From: Agarivorans gilvus
GTDB lineage: Bacteria; Pseudomonadota; Gammaproteobacteria; Enterobacterales; Celerinatantimonadaceae
Assembly (NCBI RefSeq): GCF_001420915.1
Contig: NZ_CP013021.1
Coordinates: 4,312,501-4,376,500 of the forward strand
Reading direction: 5' to 3'
DNA: 64,000 nucleotides
This document shows, one piece after another, positions 9,193 to 19,511 of this stretch. Position 1 is the stretch's first letter. Each line of letters starts with the position of its first letter. The notes under the pieces were generated by a model. The model saw only the letters and a list, made by a program, of their open reading frames with translations. It had not been told where the DNA came from and searched no databases. The position numbers and the translations under genes are program-made.

Positions 9193-9852
9193 TTGAAGAA
9201 ATTCTTTAGCATTATTGTGCTGATTAGCCTGTTAGTGCTGTTAGCTTTAGCGGCTATTGACCGATATATTTCCAGTCAGGTGGCAGGGCAATGGTTTCGC
9301 CACATGGATCAGCTCCCCGCCCAGCCGGTCGCTTTGGTATTGGGCACCAGTAAGTATGTAGGTAAGCGTTTAAATACCTATTACACCTTCAGAGTAGAAG
9401 CCGCAGCCCAGCTTTATCATACCAACAAAGTGAGAGCGCTGATTTTAAGCGGAGATAATGCCACCCGCTACTATAATGAACCTATCACCATGCTAAATGA
9501 TGTATTGCGCTTGGATGTGCCGCGAGAACATATTTCTTTAGACTATGCGGGCTTTCGTACCTTTGATTCGGTGGTTAGAGCCAAACAGGTGTTTGGCCAG
9601 CAAGCGATGATTATTGTGTCTCAGCAATTTCATGTTGAGCGAGCCTTATACATCGCTAATCACTATGGTATTAAAGCTTATGGTTATGTGGTGGATGATG
9701 CGCCGAGTGAGTTTCATTGGCGAGTCCGTTTGCGCGAGGTGCTGGCTCGGGCCAAAGCCTTAATTGATATACATATATTAAAAGCGAAACCGCATTTTTT
9801 AGGGGAACCTGAAGAAGTGAATATTCGCGACAATCTTACAGAGAGTGAGTGA
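9193..9852 (+). CDS. sanA: SanA/DUF218-family envelope protein
   Basis: A 219-residue single-pass inner-membrane protein with a periplasmic DUF218 domain, similar to E. coli SanA, which supports envelope barrier function (vancomycin resistance at high temperature). The N-terminus LKKFFSIIVLISLLVLLAL is the anchor. Family motifs are VALVLGTSKYV, ALILSGDNATRYYNEP, LDYAGFRTFDSVVRAKQVF and SQQFHVERALYIA, ending with HFLGEP. The frame is open upstream to 9124. I chose the TTG at 9193 because it gives a standard SanA N-terminus and sits 6 nt after GGGGA. It overlaps the following protease frame only slightly. The biochemical activity of the family is unresolved. Confidence 0.85.
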   Translation: MKKFFSIIVLISLLVLLALAAIDRYISSQVAGQWFRHMDQLPAQPVALVLGTSKYVGKRLNTYYTFRVEAAAQLYHTNKVRALILSGDNATRYYNEPITMLNDVLRLDVPREHISLDYAGFRTFDSVVRAKQVFGQQAMIIVSQQFHVERALYIANHYGIKAYGYVVDDAPSEFHWRVRLREVLARAKALIDIHILKAKPHFLGEPEEVNIRDNLTESE

Positions 9853-9863
9853 AGGACCCCCCT

Positions 9864-10787
9864 ATGCTGTTGCGTATTTTATGTTTTTGTTTGGGCGGCT
9901 TAAGCCTCATGGCTCAGGCCGAACAACAGGCGGTTCCCTATGTGGTGGGCGGGCAAGACGCATCACAAAATTACCCATGGATGGCGCAGGTGTTTGTGGG
10001 CGACCACCGCTGCGGTGGCGTACTGATTGGCTCATCTTGGGTGCTGACTGCGGCCCACTGTACTTACGATGAGACAAGCGAGAGTAAACATTTGCCGGTA
10101 GCACAGGTCAGTGTGGTACTAGGGGTGTATTCCATGGTGGGCCCAGATGACTCACGGGCGCTAGCGGTGAGCGAAATCTACCAGCATCCGAATTATGTTG
10201 AGCCTGGTCAGGCAGGAATAGATTACGACTATGATATCAGCCTGTTACGCTTGGCTACGCCACAAGAGATTGCCCCGCCTATACTCAACGCTAATGGTGT
10301 GAGCAGTGCTGTAAATTACGGAGCCTTTATGCGCTTGATAGGCTTTGGCCGCACCAATAACGACCCTTTAAATCCTGAGTATCCCCCGGTATTGCAACAA
10401 GCGAATTTAAGTTTATATCAGCCAGAGTTGTGCGCCAATGCTTGGTCAAGTGACAAACTTAGTGAACAGATGTTTTGTGCTTTTGGCACCGATGCCGATG
10501 CCTGTAGTGGAGACAGTGGTGGGCCGGTATTTATCTCTGAAGGGGATGGCTACCGTCTCTTGGGCTTGGTCAGTTGGGGGAATCTGTCTTGTCAAGGCAG
10601 TCCTGGCGTGTATGCGGATGTGGGCTCGATGTGTACTTGGATCAGCGATACCGCCAGCTTAGCGGGAGATAGCAGCTTGCAATGCTCAGAAGCTAGCCCA
10701 AGTTCGAGCAGCGGCGGAGCCAGTTTTTACTTGTTGCTATTGGCGTTTCCTCTGTTGCTACATCGCCGTTTACAGCACCGAGTTTAG
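9864..10787 (+). CDS. Secreted trypsin-like serine protease with GlyGly-CTERM tail
   Basis: A 307-residue S1-family protease. An N-terminal signal peptide (MLLRILCFCLGGLSLMAQA) precedes a short pro-segment and the activation-type site VVGGQ. The triad is His65 (LTAAHC), Asp124 (YDYDISLL) and Ser218 (GDSGGP). Asp212 in DACSGDS occupies the trypsin S1 position, so cleavage after Arg or Lys is predicted. The tail is SPSSSSGGASFYLLLLAFPLLLHRR: a serine/glycine linker, one hydrophobic helix and a basic end. This is the GlyGly-CTERM signal cleaved by rhombosortase, as in Vibrio VesB-like proteases secreted by the type II system. GAAGGA 7 nt before the ATG fixes the start. It follows sanA directly. 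Confidence 0.9.
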   Translation: MLLRILCFCLGGLSLMAQAEQQAVPYVVGGQDASQNYPWMAQVFVGDHRCGGVLIGSSWVLTAAHCTYDETSESKHLPVAQVSVVLGVYSMVGPDDSRALAVSEIYQHPNYVEPGQAGIDYDYDISLLRLATPQEIAPPILNANGVSSAVNYGAFMRLIGFGRTNNDPLNPEYPPVLQQANLSLYQPELCANAWSSDKLSEQMFCAFGTDADACSGDSGGPVFISEGDGYRLLGLVSWGNLSCQGSPGVYADVGSMCTWISDTASLAGDSSLQCSEASPSSSSGGASFYLLLLAFPLLLHRRLQHRV

Positions 10788-10809
10788 GCTCGCTAATCCT
10801 TGCTATTAC

Positions 10810-10837
10810 AGGCCGCAATCACTAAAATTGCGGCCTT
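10810..10837 (+). terminator. Terminator hairpin after the protease gene
   Basis: A 10-bp stem, AGGCCGCAAT paired with ATTGCGGCCT, with a 7-nt loop and TTGTTAATT following. It separates the protease gene from queA. Confidence 0.6.
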
Positions 10838-10872
10838 GTTAATTATTCACTACCTCACAGAGTTTTCACCCA

Positions 10873-11919
10873 ATGCGAGTTGCCGATTTTTCTTTTGTTC
10901 TTCCTGATGAGCTGATTGCTCGCTACCCCAAACAGCAACGTCGTGATAGCCGTTTATTGTGTCTTGATGGCAATAGTGGGGAAATAAAACACCAGCAGTT
11001 TCCCGACTTACTGGAGTATATTCAGCCCAATGATTTATTGGTATTTAACAATACTCGAGTGATCCCCGCGCGGCTTTATGGTCAAAAGCTCAGCGGCGGT
11101 AAGTTAGAGGTGCTGGTGGAGCGGGTACTAGATGAGCACCGTGTGTTAGCGCATGTGCGTTGTTCTAAGTCACCCAAACCTGGCACTGGTTTGCGTTTAG
11201 CCGAGGCCTTTGACGCCACCATGCTAGCGCGCCATGATGCTTTATTTGAGCTGCGTTTTGATGATTCTCGCAGTGTTTTAGAGCTGCTTGAGAGCTATGG
11301 CCACATGCCATTGCCGCCTTATATCGACCGTCCCGATGAAGATGCCGATAAAGAGCGCTACCAAACCGTATATAACGAAAAGCCCGGTGCGGTAGCTGCC
11401 CCCACTGCTGGCTTGCATTTCGACCAAGAGTTAATGCAACAAATTAAAGACAAAGGTGCCGATACCGCCTTTGTGACTCTGCATGTTGGCGCGGGGACTT
11501 TTCAACCGGTGAAAGTGGAGTCGGTTGACCAGCATGTCATGCACTCTGAATATGCCGAAGTGAATGACGAGGTGGTAGCTAAAATTGCCAAAGCTAAAGC
11601 GGCGGGCGGGCGAGTGATTGCCATTGGCACCACCTCAGTACGTTCTTTAGAGAGCGCAGCCAAAGACGCCAAAGCCAAAGGTTGCGAGCTACAGGCCTAT
11701 GCGGCAGAAACCGACATTTTTATTTACCCCGGCTATCAGTTTGAGGTGGTGGACGCGATGGTGACTAATTTTCACCTTCCCGAATCAACGCTGATTATGT
11801 TGGTATCGGCCTTTGCCGGTAAAGATAACATTAGCCGAGCCTACCAACAGGCTATTGAACAGCGCTATCGCTTTTTTAGTTACGGTGATGCGATGTTCTT
11901 AACCCGTAAAAACGACTAA
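10873..11919 (+). CDS. queA: S-adenosylmethionine:tRNA ribosyltransferase-isomerase
   Basis: A 348-residue cytosolic enzyme that transfers and isomerises the ribosyl group of S-adenosylmethionine onto 7-aminomethyl-7-deazaguanine in tRNA, giving epoxyqueuosine. Family marks from N to C terminus are the opening [69 protein letters not shown] and [19 protein letters not shown]. Length is close to E. coli QueA (356). It is first in the queA-tgt pair, which carries out successive steps of queuosine synthesis at tRNA position 34. queF of the same pathway is also in this window (61.3-62.2 kb). Confidence 0.97.
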   Translation: MRVADFSFVLPDELIARYPKQQRRDSRLLCLDGNSGEIKHQQFPDLLEYIQPNDLLVFNNTRVIPARLYGQKLSGGKLEVLVERVLDEHRVLAHVRCSKSPKPGTGLRLAEAFDATMLARHDALFELRFDDSRSVLELLESYGHMPLPPYIDRPDEDADKERYQTVYNEKPGAVAAPTAGLHFDQELMQQIKDKGADTAFVTLHVGAGTFQPVKVESVDQHVMHSEYAEVNDEVVAKIAKAKAAGGRVIAIGTTSVRSLESAAKDAKAKGCELQAYAAETDIFIYPGYQFEVVDAMVTNFHLPESTLIMLVSAFAGKDNISRAYQQAIEQRYRFFSYGDAMFLTRKND

Positions 11920-11997
11920 ATCTTAGTGGGTGGAGGGCACTTGCCTGCCACTTGTATTACTCAATTTGAATCGGACTGTTTTTCCGATCTGAGGTGA

Positions 11998-13125
<1,128 letters not shown>

Positions 13126-13230
13126 TGCACGATTGAGCAAGCAGAACCTTGTTTTTGCTTGCTTAGTCTCCATTTAGTAAGGTAGTTGTACTAATTATCT
13201 TAAGTTTTTAATTTTTTAATGAGGGTAACA

Positions 13231-13569
13231 ATGAGCTTATTTATTTCTCCAGCTTATGCCGAAGGCGGCGCAGCAGCTCCTGCTGGCGGTGGTATGGAAC
13301 TGATTTTCATGATGGCGATTTTCGCCGTTATCTTTTACTTCATGATTTACCGCCCACAATCGAAGCGTGTTAAAGAGCATAAAAACTTAATGGCTTCATT
13401 GTCTAAAGGTGATGAGGTATTAACCACTGGTGGTTTAGTGGGTAAAATCATTAAGATTTCTGAAGAGAACGAATATTTCCAATTAAGCCTAAGTGACGAT
13501 ACTACCGTTACTCTTAAAAAGGACTTTGTTTCAGCGGTATTGCCAAAGGGCACGTTGAAGTCTCTATAG
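13231..13569 (+). CDS. yajC: Sec translocon accessory subunit YajC
   Basis: A 112-residue inner-membrane protein associating with SecDF. After a short N-terminal segment ([10 protein letters not shown]), one transmembrane helix spans about residues 20-40 ([21 protein letters not shown]). The cytoplasmic part has the conserved [27 protein letters not shown] and [14 protein letters not shown]. The frame opens at 13219, but the second ATG (13231) aligns with known YajC and follows GAGGG, so it is preferred. It leads the secD-secF operon. Confidence 0.95.
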   Translation: MSLFISPAYAEGGAAAPAGGGMELIFMMAIFAVIFYFMIYRPQSKRVKEHKNLMASLSKGDEVLTTGGLVGKIIKISEENEYFQLSLSDDTTVTLKKDFVSAVLPKGTLKSL

Positions 13570-13597
13570 TAGCAACTCGGTCACAAGGGATAAGATT

Positions 13598-15451
13598 TTG
13601 TTAAATAAATACCCTTGGTGGAAGAATACGGTGGTGATCTTATTGATCGCCATCGGTTTTCTTTACGCCATGCCAAACTTATACGGTGAGGATCCTGCCG
13701 TACAAGTCTCAGGCACTCGGGGCGCTCAAGTAGAGCTTGCCCAATTAGATAAGATTCGCCAACACCTCACCGAACAATCCATCGATTTTCGCTCAGTCGC
13801 TTTTGAAGACGGGCTTGCATTAGTTCGCTTGCGTAACGATGCCGACCAACTAAAAGTAAAAAGTCTGTTACATGACATGCTTGGTGATGATTACATTGTC
13901 GCGTTGAACTTAGCGCCCGCAACACCGGGATGGCTTGATGCCATTGGTGCTGGTCCGCTAAAACTGGGTCTAGATTTACGTGGTGGTGTGCACTTCCTAA
14001 TGGAAGTGGACATGGATGCTGCAATTAGCAAAGCCCAAGAAGGCATGATTCAAGATTTTCGTAGCGACTTACGTGAAGAAAAATTGCGTTATGCCGGTGT
14101 GAGAAGTGTGGGTGATGCGGTAGTCGTTCGTTTTCGTGATGAAGCTACCTTGGAAAAGGCGATTAGCTTCCTCGATCGTAAATACAGTGAATATCAGTTT
14201 ACCAACGAAAGCCAAGGCGACCAGTTTAGCCTTAGTGCTCGTATGACTGAAGCGAAGCTAAAAGAAACTCGTGAATACGCACTTCAGCAGAACATTACCA
14301 TTATCCGTAACCGGGTAAATGAGTTGGGTGTAGCCGAGCCGCAGGTTCAGCGCCAGGGTGCTGACCGTATTGTGGTGCAGCTACCAGGGGTTCAAGATAC
14401 TGCCCGCGCCAAAGAAATTTTGGGTGCGACAGCAACTTTAGAATTCCGCATGGTGAATACCGATGCCGACATGCGTGCCGCCGCTGCTGGGCGAGTTCCG
14501 CCAGGTTCTCAATTAGCTAAGCGTGCTGATGGTTCTCCAGTGGTATTGCGCAATCAGGTGATTTTAACCGGCGACCATATTGTGGGGGCTCAGTCGGGCT
14601 TCGACGAATATAGCCGTCCACAAGTTAATATTAGCCTTGATAGCCAAGGTGGTAGCAAAATGGCTGCCTTTACCAAAGATAACGTAGGTCAGTCGATGGC
14701 AACTTTGTTCATCGAATACAAACCTACCGGTAAAAAAGACGCTGATGGAAAAACGCTGCTAGAGCGTCAAGAAGAAGTGATTAACGTTGCGACTATCCAA
14801 TCTCGTTTGGGCCGTAGCTTCCGTATTACCGGTATTGACTCTCCTTCAGAAGCGCAAAATCTAGCCTTATTGTTACGTGCTGGTGCCTTGATTGCGCCGA
14901 TTCAGATTGTGGAAGAACGCACCGTTGGGCCAAGCTTAGGTCAAGACAATATCGATCAAGGTTTCTTGGCAATTGTGGTGGGCTTGCTAGCCTTGCTGAT
15001 ATTTATGCCTTTGTATTACCGCAAATTTGGTTTAGTGGCAAACATCGCTCTGATTGCTAACGTTGGGGTGATTATTGGTGTCATGTCGATGATCCCAGGA
15101 GCAACCTTAACCTTACCTGGTATGGCGGGCATCGTGCTCACTGTAGGTATGGCGGTGGATGCAAACGTGCTTATTTTCGAGCGTATTCGTGAGGAATTGG
15201 CTGATGGACGCAGTCCGCAGCAGGCGATTCATTATGGCTACAGCAATGCGCTTTCCACTATTTCTGACGCCAACATTACCACCTTTATCACGGCATTAAT
15301 TTTATTTGCTATTGGTACTGGTGCGGTAAAAGGCTTCGCAGTGACATTAGCCATTGGTATTGCCACTTCTATGTTTACCGCTATTATCGGTACCCGAGTG
15401 ATTGTTAACTGGGTATGGGGCGGTAAGAAAATAGATAAGCTATCAATTTAG
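13598..15451 (+). CDS. secD: Protein translocase subunit SecD
   Basis: A 617-residue inner-membrane subunit that uses the proton-motive force to help the SecYEG/SecA channel release exported proteins. Helix 1 is at residues 9-26 ([26 protein letters not shown]). A large periplasmic region with P1 head and base follows, including [15 protein letters not shown] and [17 protein letters not shown]. Five helices sit in the last 170 residues with [17 protein letters not shown]. It uses a TTG start, supported by AAGGGA 8 nt upstream and by alignment to MLNRYP of E. coli SecD. It ends 10 bp before secF. Confidence 0.97.
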   Translation: MLNKYPWWKNTVVILLIAIGFLYAMPNLYGEDPAVQVSGTRGAQVELAQLDKIRQHLTEQSIDFRSVAFEDGLALVRLRNDADQLKVKSLLHDMLGDDYIVALNLAPATPGWLDAIGAGPLKLGLDLRGGVHFLMEVDMDAAISKAQEGMIQDFRSDLREEKLRYAGVRSVGDAVVVRFRDEATLEKAISFLDRKYSEYQFTNESQGDQFSLSARMTEAKLKETREYALQQNITIIRNRVNELGVAEPQVQRQGADRIVVQLPGVQDTARAKEILGATATLEFRMVNTDADMRAAAAGRVPPGSQLAKRADGSPVVLRNQVILTGDHIVGAQSGFDEYSRPQVNISLDSQGGSKMAAFTKDNVGQSMATLFIEYKPTGKKDADGKTLLERQEEVINVATIQSRLGRSFRITGIDSPSEAQNLALLLRAGALIAPIQIVEERTVGPSLGQDNIDQGFLAIVVGLLALLIFMPLYYRKFGLVANIALIANVGVIIGVMSMIPGATLTLPGMAGIVLTVGMAVDANVLIFERIREELADGRSPQQAIHYGYSNALSTISDANITTFITALILFAIGTGAVKGFAVTLAIGIATSMFTAIIGTRVIVNWVWGGKKIDKLSI

Positions 15452-15461
15452 GAGCGACGAC

Positions 15462-16412
15462 GTGTTTTATTTATTTAAACCAAAAGACACCGTGCGTTTT
15501 ATGTCGCACCGTAAACCATTTATTTGGTTTACCATTTTATTGATGGTGGCTTCTGTAGCTAGCTTGGCAATCAATAAAATCAATTGGGGCCTCGATTTTA
15601 CCGGTGGTACCTTGATTGAAGTTGAGTTTTCTCAACCTGCCGATTTAACTCAGGTTCGCGATGTGATGGGTAACAATGGTTATCCAGATATGGTCGCCCA
15701 ATACTTTGGTTCGCAAACTCAAGTGTTACTAAGAATGATGCCGCGTGAAGGGCTGGACAGCCAGCACTTAGGCGATAGCATCATGGGCTTGTTAAGAGAC
15801 CAAGTGGACAGCAACGTTGAAATGCGCCGCATTGAATACGTAGGGCCAACTGTGGGCAACGAGCTGGCTGAGCAAGGTGGCTTGGCGATTATTGCAGCGC
15901 TTGGTTGTATTCTGCTTTATGTGGCAATGCGTTTTGAATGGCGCATGGCACTAGGCGCGGTACTGGCCTTGGCGCATGACGTAATAGCGACTCTGGGGTT
16001 GTTTTCTTTCCTCCAGTTGGAATTCGACCTTACCGTTATTGCTGCCTTATTAACGGTAGTGGGTTACTCCTTGAACGATACTATTGTGGTATCGGATAGG
16101 ATCCGTGAGAACTTCCGTAAACTGCGTAAGGGTGACCCTGAAGAGATTATCGATGTATCGTTAACCCAAACCTTTAACCGTACTATCGTAACCTCGTTAA
16201 CCACCATCATCGTATTAATTTCCTTGTTTGCCTTAGGCGGCGAGTTAATTCATAACTTTGCAACAGCCTTGTTGTTTGGTGTGTTTATTGGTACTCACTC
16301 TTCGATTTATGTAGCCAGTACCCTGGCGCTGTACCTAGGTATTAAGAAAGAAGACTTTATGCCTAAAGAATTGGAAGAGAAAGAAGGCGCAGACCAAGAA
16401 CCCCTTGCGTAA
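15462..16412 (+). CDS. secF: Protein translocase subunit SecF
   Basis: A 316-residue partner of SecD, six-helix inner-membrane protein of the RND-like SecDF motor. It has INWGLDFTGGTLIEVEF near residue 40, VGPTVGNELAEQGG, AHDVIATLGLFS, VVGYSLNDTIVVSDRIREN and the C-terminal FGVFIGTHSSIYVAS. The GTG start follows GGAG by 7 nt. A strong hairpin just after the stop ends the yajC-secD-secF unit. Length is close to E. coli SecF (323). Confidence 0.97.
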   Translation: MFYLFKPKDTVRFMSHRKPFIWFTILLMVASVASLAINKINWGLDFTGGTLIEVEFSQPADLTQVRDVMGNNGYPDMVAQYFGSQTQVLLRMMPREGLDSQHLGDSIMGLLRDQVDSNVEMRRIEYVGPTVGNELAEQGGLAIIAALGCILLYVAMRFEWRMALGAVLALAHDVIATLGLFSFLQLEFDLTVIAALLTVVGYSLNDTIVVSDRIRENFRKLRKGDPEEIIDVSLTQTFNRTIVTSLTTIIVLISLFALGGELIHNFATALLFGVFIGTHSSIYVASTLALYLGIKKEDFMPKELEEKEGADQEPLA

Positions 16413-16419
16413 TGTTTAA

Positions 16420-16441
16420 AACCCGCTTCGGCGGGTTTTTT
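16420..16441 (+). terminator. Rho-independent terminator of the secDF operon
   Basis: Stem ACCCGC/GCGGGT with a TTCG tetraloop and a run of T. A textbook terminator directly after secF. Confidence 0.9.
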
Positions 16442-16457
16442 GTTAAGGAGAACAAAG

Positions 16458-16826
16458 ATGGCTCATAATCCTCGTTTTTTAGCATTAGTTGATGATTGTC
16501 GAAGTCGTATAAAAGAGTGCGACGTACATCAGGTAAAACAATGGTTAGACCAAGGTTTAGCTTTTAACTTGATAGATAATCGTGAGCAAGATGAGTGGGC
16601 GAAGAACCGTATTCCTAGCGCACAGTACATGGGGCGGGGGGTATTGGAACGCGATATTGAAACGGCGATCCCCGATTTGGATGCGATGATTGTTATCTAC
16701 TGCGGCGGTGGTTTTCGCTCGGCTTTAAGCGCCGATAACCTAGTGAAAATGGGCTATCGTAATGTTATCTCTATGGATGGTGGGATCCGCGGTTGGTTGC
16801 AGGCAGGTTATCCCCTAGAGGACTAA
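16458..16826 (+). CDS. Rhodanese-domain protein
   Basis: A 122-residue single-domain rhodanese-like protein, a likely sulfane-sulfur carrier or sulfurtransferase in the cytoplasm. The fold runs from about residue 20 with VKQWLDQGLAFNLIDNREQDEW and GHR-like IPSAQYMGRG. The active-site loop is YCGGGFRSA (Cys followed by a six-residue loop with Arg). The rhodanese hallmark NVISMDGGIRGW is near the end. AAGGAG 7 nt upstream selects the ATG at 16458 over an upstream TTG. It lies right after the secDF terminator and is coupled to a small downstream gene 4 bp away. Substrate unknown. Confidence 0.85.
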   Translation: MAHNPRFLALVDDCRSRIKECDVHQVKQWLDQGLAFNLIDNREQDEWAKNRIPSAQYMGRGVLERDIETAIPDLDAMIVIYCGGGFRSALSADNLVKMGYRNVISMDGGIRGWLQAGYPLED

Positions 16827-16830
16827 AGTG

Positions 16831-17097
16831 ATGACAAGCGCAGAACAGTATATGGTTTACTACTTTGATGTTGGTGAACAGAGCTACTATTTTTTAGATG
16901 AGCAAGCTGCCAATCAGGCTTTTACTGAAGCAGAACTGCGCGGTGAACTGCCCATGTGGGGTGAGCCAACACCCTTGGCAACCTTGCTGGAAATTAAAGA
17001 CGCTCTGTTGGCCAAATTTACCAAACGGATCGCTTTTTTAGAGCTTCAGCTAGAAAGAGCAGAAATGTCTCATCTCGACTTTGACTTAGGCGGCTAG
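16831..17097 (+). CDS. Small conserved-looking protein of unknown function, paired with rhodanese
   Basis: An 88-residue acidic soluble protein. Its N-terminal half is rich in Tyr and acidic residues (YMVYYFDVGEQSYYFLDEQAANQAF), and an amphipathic helix, possibly coiled coil, spans about residues 50-80 (IKDALLAKFTKRIAFLELQLERAEM). I do not recognise it. A GTG immediately precedes the ATG; AGAGGA spacing favours the ATG. It starts 4 bp after the rhodanese stop codon, so the two are almost certainly co-transcribed. A terminator hairpin follows. Confidence 0.7.
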   Translation: MTSAEQYMVYYFDVGEQSYYFLDEQAANQAFTEAELRGELPMWGEPTPLATLLEIKDALLAKFTKRIAFLELQLERAEMSHLDFDLGG

Positions 17098-17161
17098 CGA
17101 GCATATGTGGCGTGCGCTAAGGCTTGCATAACCACTTTGTCGACGTTTGATGGATAAAAAC

Positions 17162-17182
17162 AAAGCGGGCAAGGCCCGCTTT
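17162..17182. terminator. Bidirectional terminator
   Basis: Stem AAAGCGGGC/GCCCGCTTT with a 3-nt loop, flanked by A-rich and T-rich sequence. It lies between the convergent rhodanese operon and suhB. Confidence 0.8.
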
Positions 17183-17205
17183 AATCTTCACATGATGGGA
17201 TTGGC

Positions 17206-18009
17206 TTAGCTTTTAAGCGCATCGTTTAAATGCGGGCGAATATTAGCCAGCATTGCTTTTAAGACTTTAGGATTAGCACAAACAATGTTACCGCTTTGGT
17301 AATACTCGGTATTGCCAGAGAAGTCAGTCACAATTGCACCCGCTTCACGAGCAATCAATTCACCCGCTGCAATGTCCCAAGGTTTTAGGTTTAGCTCGAA
17401 GAAACCGTCTAAACGACCCGCTGCAACATAAGCTAGATCAAGCGCTGCTGAACCGGCACGGCGAACATCACCACACTCGGCGAAAATCGAGCCAAACATG
17501 GCCAAATAGCTTTCCATGTAATGTTTACGTTTGAAGGGAAAACCCGTACCGATGATGGTACCGTCTAAATCTTTCGCTTTAGAAACACGTAAGCGATAGC
17601 CATTAAGCTGAGCGCCTTTACCACGTGAAGCGGCAAATAATTCATTACGTAATGGATCGTAAACTACCGCATGCTCGGTTTTACCGCGAATACGTAGTGC
17701 AATCGAAATCGAGAAGTGAGGAATACCTTTGATAAAATTGGTGGTTCCATCCAAGGGGTCAACAACCCATTGGTATTCATCATCCTTGCCTTGATTTAAT
17801 CCACTTTCTTCAGCGATGATCGAGTGATCAGGAAACGCATTGTGAATGGTATCGATAATGCTTTTTTCAGCGGCTTTATCTACGTTGGTCACGTAGTCGT
17901 TAGCGCCTTTTGTTGTTGTTTCAACTTTATCAAGTTGTGCGTAAGCTTGAGTTACAACCTTACCTGCGTTTCGCGCAGCGCGAATCGCAATGTTTAGCAT
18001 TGCATGCAT
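17206..18009 (-). CDS. suhB: Inositol-1-monophosphatase family protein SuhB
   Basis: A 267-residue Mg-dependent phosphatase, exactly E. coli SuhB length. SuhB also acts as an RNA polymerase/Nus antitermination factor for rRNA. The metal-site motifs are TEE-like IIAEESG, WVVDPLDGTTNFIKGIPHFSISIA, and the C-terminal LKPWDIAAGELIAREAGA. The frame is open 24 codons further upstream, but MHAMLNIAIRAARNAGK aligns with the known N-terminus and has GGTGG upstream, so 18009 is the start. A good sigma-70 promoter lies at 18053-18081. It diverges from trmJ. Confidence 0.96.
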   Translation of the reverse strand: MHAMLNIAIRAARNAGKVVTQAYAQLDKVETTTKGANDYVTNVDKAAEKSIIDTIHNAFPDHSIIAEESGLNQGKDDEYQWVVDPLDGTTNFIKGIPHFSISIALRIRGKTEHAVVYDPLRNELFAASRGKGAQLNGYRLRVSKAKDLDGTIIGTGFPFKRKHYMESYLAMFGSIFAECGDVRRAGSAALDLAYVAAGRLDGFFELNLKPWDIAAGELIAREAGAIVTDFSGNTEYYQSGNIVCANPKVLKAMLANIRPHLNDALKS

Positions 18010-18052
18010 GAAAAACCACCAATTTGTAGAAAGAACATAAAATAACCGCCGG

Positions 18053-18081
18053 ATTATAGAGAATAGAGAAAACAAACACAA
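18053..18081 (-). promoter_or_regulatory. suhB promoter
   Basis: On the minus strand: -35 TTGTGT, 17-bp spacer, perfect -10 TATAAT, followed by the GC-rich discriminator CCGGCGG. Predicted transcript start is about 35 nt before the suhB ATG. Confidence 0.65.
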
Positions 18082-18138
18082 TTGATTATAGCTGGGGGAT
18101 TTAAACTTTTTCCAATCTAGCTGCTTTGGCCAAGGCTA

Positions 18139-18154
18139 TGTTACAATCCGGCGG
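18139..18154 (+). promoter_or_regulatory. trmJ promoter (extended -10)
   Basis: TGTTACAAT is an extended -10 (TGnTACAAT) followed by the same CCGGCGG discriminator as the divergent suhB promoter. No clear -35 is seen. The start would lie about 30 nt before the trmJ ATG. Confidence 0.5.
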
Positions 18155-18180
18155 ATTAATTTTAGGGTGAAGTAATATAA

Positions 18181-18912
18181 ATGTTGGAAAATATTCGAGT
18201 GGTTTTAGTGGGCACTAGCCATAGTGGTAACATTGGTTCTGCTGCCCGAGCAATGAAAACCATGGGAATAAGCGACTTATGTTTAGTGGCCCCAGAAGCT
18301 GAAATTGATGGCAAATCTGTTGCCTTATCGGCTGGTGCATCGGATGTGCTTGGCGGTGCCACTATAGTAGAGCAATTGGCAGAGGCTGTAGCCGATTGTC
18401 AGCTGGTTATTGGCGCGAGTGCTCGTTCACGTACCTTAGATTGGCCGATGTTAGATGGTCGAGAGGCTGGCGAGAAATTGGCCTTTGAAGCGTGCTCTGG
18501 CAAAGTGGCGATTGTTTTTGGTCGCGAAAGTAGTGGCTTAAATAATGAAGAGCTTCAACAGTGTCATTACCATGTTTGCGTGCCTGCCAATCCTGAATAC
18601 AGTTCACTTAATCTTGCAATGGCGGTACAGTTATTGTGTTACGAAGTGAGAATGGCATTTTTAGAGCAACAAAATACTCATCCTAAAGCCGCTCCAGAAG
18701 CTTACCCTCATGCGGAAGACTTGGAGCGATTTTACCAGCATTTTGAGCAAAGTATTGCCGATAGCGGCTTCATCATAAAACCTCATCCAGGTAAGGTGAT
18801 GGAGAAGGTGCGACGAATGTTTAATCGAATTCGCATGGAAAAACAAGAGCTTAATGTTATGCGTGGAATCTTAACCTCATTTGATAAACACATTTCCAAA
18901 ACTGAAAAATAA
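18181..18912 (+). CDS. trmJ: tRNA (cytidine/uridine-32-2'-O-)-methyltransferase
   Basis: A 243-residue SPOUT-class methyltransferase that 2'-O-methylates residue 32 of tRNA using S-adenosylmethionine. Motif 1 is [22 protein letters not shown]. Motif 2 is [15 protein letters not shown] and motif 3 [22 protein letters not shown], which build the trefoil knot. A C-terminal helical extension follows (about residues 165-243). Length matches E. coli TrmJ (246). It sits directly upstream of the isc operon, as in enterobacteria. Confidence 0.96.
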   Translation: MLENIRVVLVGTSHSGNIGSAARAMKTMGISDLCLVAPEAEIDGKSVALSAGASDVLGGATIVEQLAEAVADCQLVIGASARSRTLDWPMLDGREAGEKLAFEACSGKVAIVFGRESSGLNNEELQQCHYHVCVPANPEYSSLNLAMAVQLLCYEVRMAFLEQQNTHPKAAPEAYPHAEDLERFYQHFEQSIADSGFIIKPHPGKVMEKVRRMFNRIRMEKQELNVMRGILTSFDKHISKTEK

Positions 18913-18935
18913 ACCCGAGTAAATTACTGGGTTTT

Positions 18936-18960
18936 ATACTTGACTAAAATAGTCGGATAT
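18936..18960 (+). promoter_or_regulatory. Type-1 IscR binding site overlapping the isc promoter
   Basis: A 25-bp match to the type-1 IscR box. It begins ATACTTGACT, has the AT spacer AAAAT, and ends AGTCGGATAT. TTGACT within it can serve as -35, so bound [2Fe-2S]-IscR would occlude the promoter. It lies 44 bp before the iscR ATG. Confidence 0.85.
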
Positions 18961-19003
18961 GGAAAGATCGTGATTAAGTTCACGCGATAATGGGTTGATT
19001 GAT

Positions 19004-19477
19004 ATGCGCTTAACTTCCAAGGGACGCTACGCAGTGACGGCGATGTTAGATGTTGCTCTTCATATGGAAGAAGGGCCGGTCTCTCTTGCTGATATTTCAG
19101 AAAGACAAGGCATTTCCTTGTCCTATTTAGAGCAGTTGTTTTCAAAGCTACGTAAACACGGCTTAGTAAGTAGCGTTCGTGGTCCTGGCGGTGGTTACCG
19201 CTTAGGAATGGACGCTGATGATATAGCAGTAGGTATGGTCATTCATGCGGTGGATGAGTCTATTGATGCTACCCGCTGCCATGGCGCAGCCGATTGCCAG
19301 GGCGGCAAACCCTGCTTAACTCATTCTCTATGGAATGATTTAAGTGAAAGAATTGCTGACTTCCTCGACAATATCACTTTAGGCGGGCTGATGCGCGAAC
19401 GGCAAATCGTGAGCGTTGCGCATACACAAGATCGACTTAAGCAGGTTGATACCAACACGATACAAATTAGTTTATGA
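19004..19477 (+). CDS. iscR: Iron-sulfur cluster regulator IscR
   Basis: A 157-residue Rrf2-family repressor that senses Fe-S cluster status. The winged helix-turn-helix covers residues 1-60 ([54 protein letters not shown]). Three cluster cysteines and a histidine lie in [20 protein letters not shown] (CX5CX5C). The start at 19004 gives the conserved N-terminus. It heads iscRSUA-hscBA-fdx-iscX, and the IscR box upstream implies autoregulation. Confidence 0.98.
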   Translation: MRLTSKGRYAVTAMLDVALHMEEGPVSLADISERQGISLSYLEQLFSKLRKHGLVSSVRGPGGGYRLGMDADDIAVGMVIHAVDESIDATRCHGAADCQGGKPCLTHSLWNDLSERIADFLDNITLGGLMRERQIVSVAHTQDRLKQVDTNTIQISL

Positions 19478-19511
19478 CGCTCGCTCTAGTCGAGTAGTAA
19501 TGGAGAACTTT

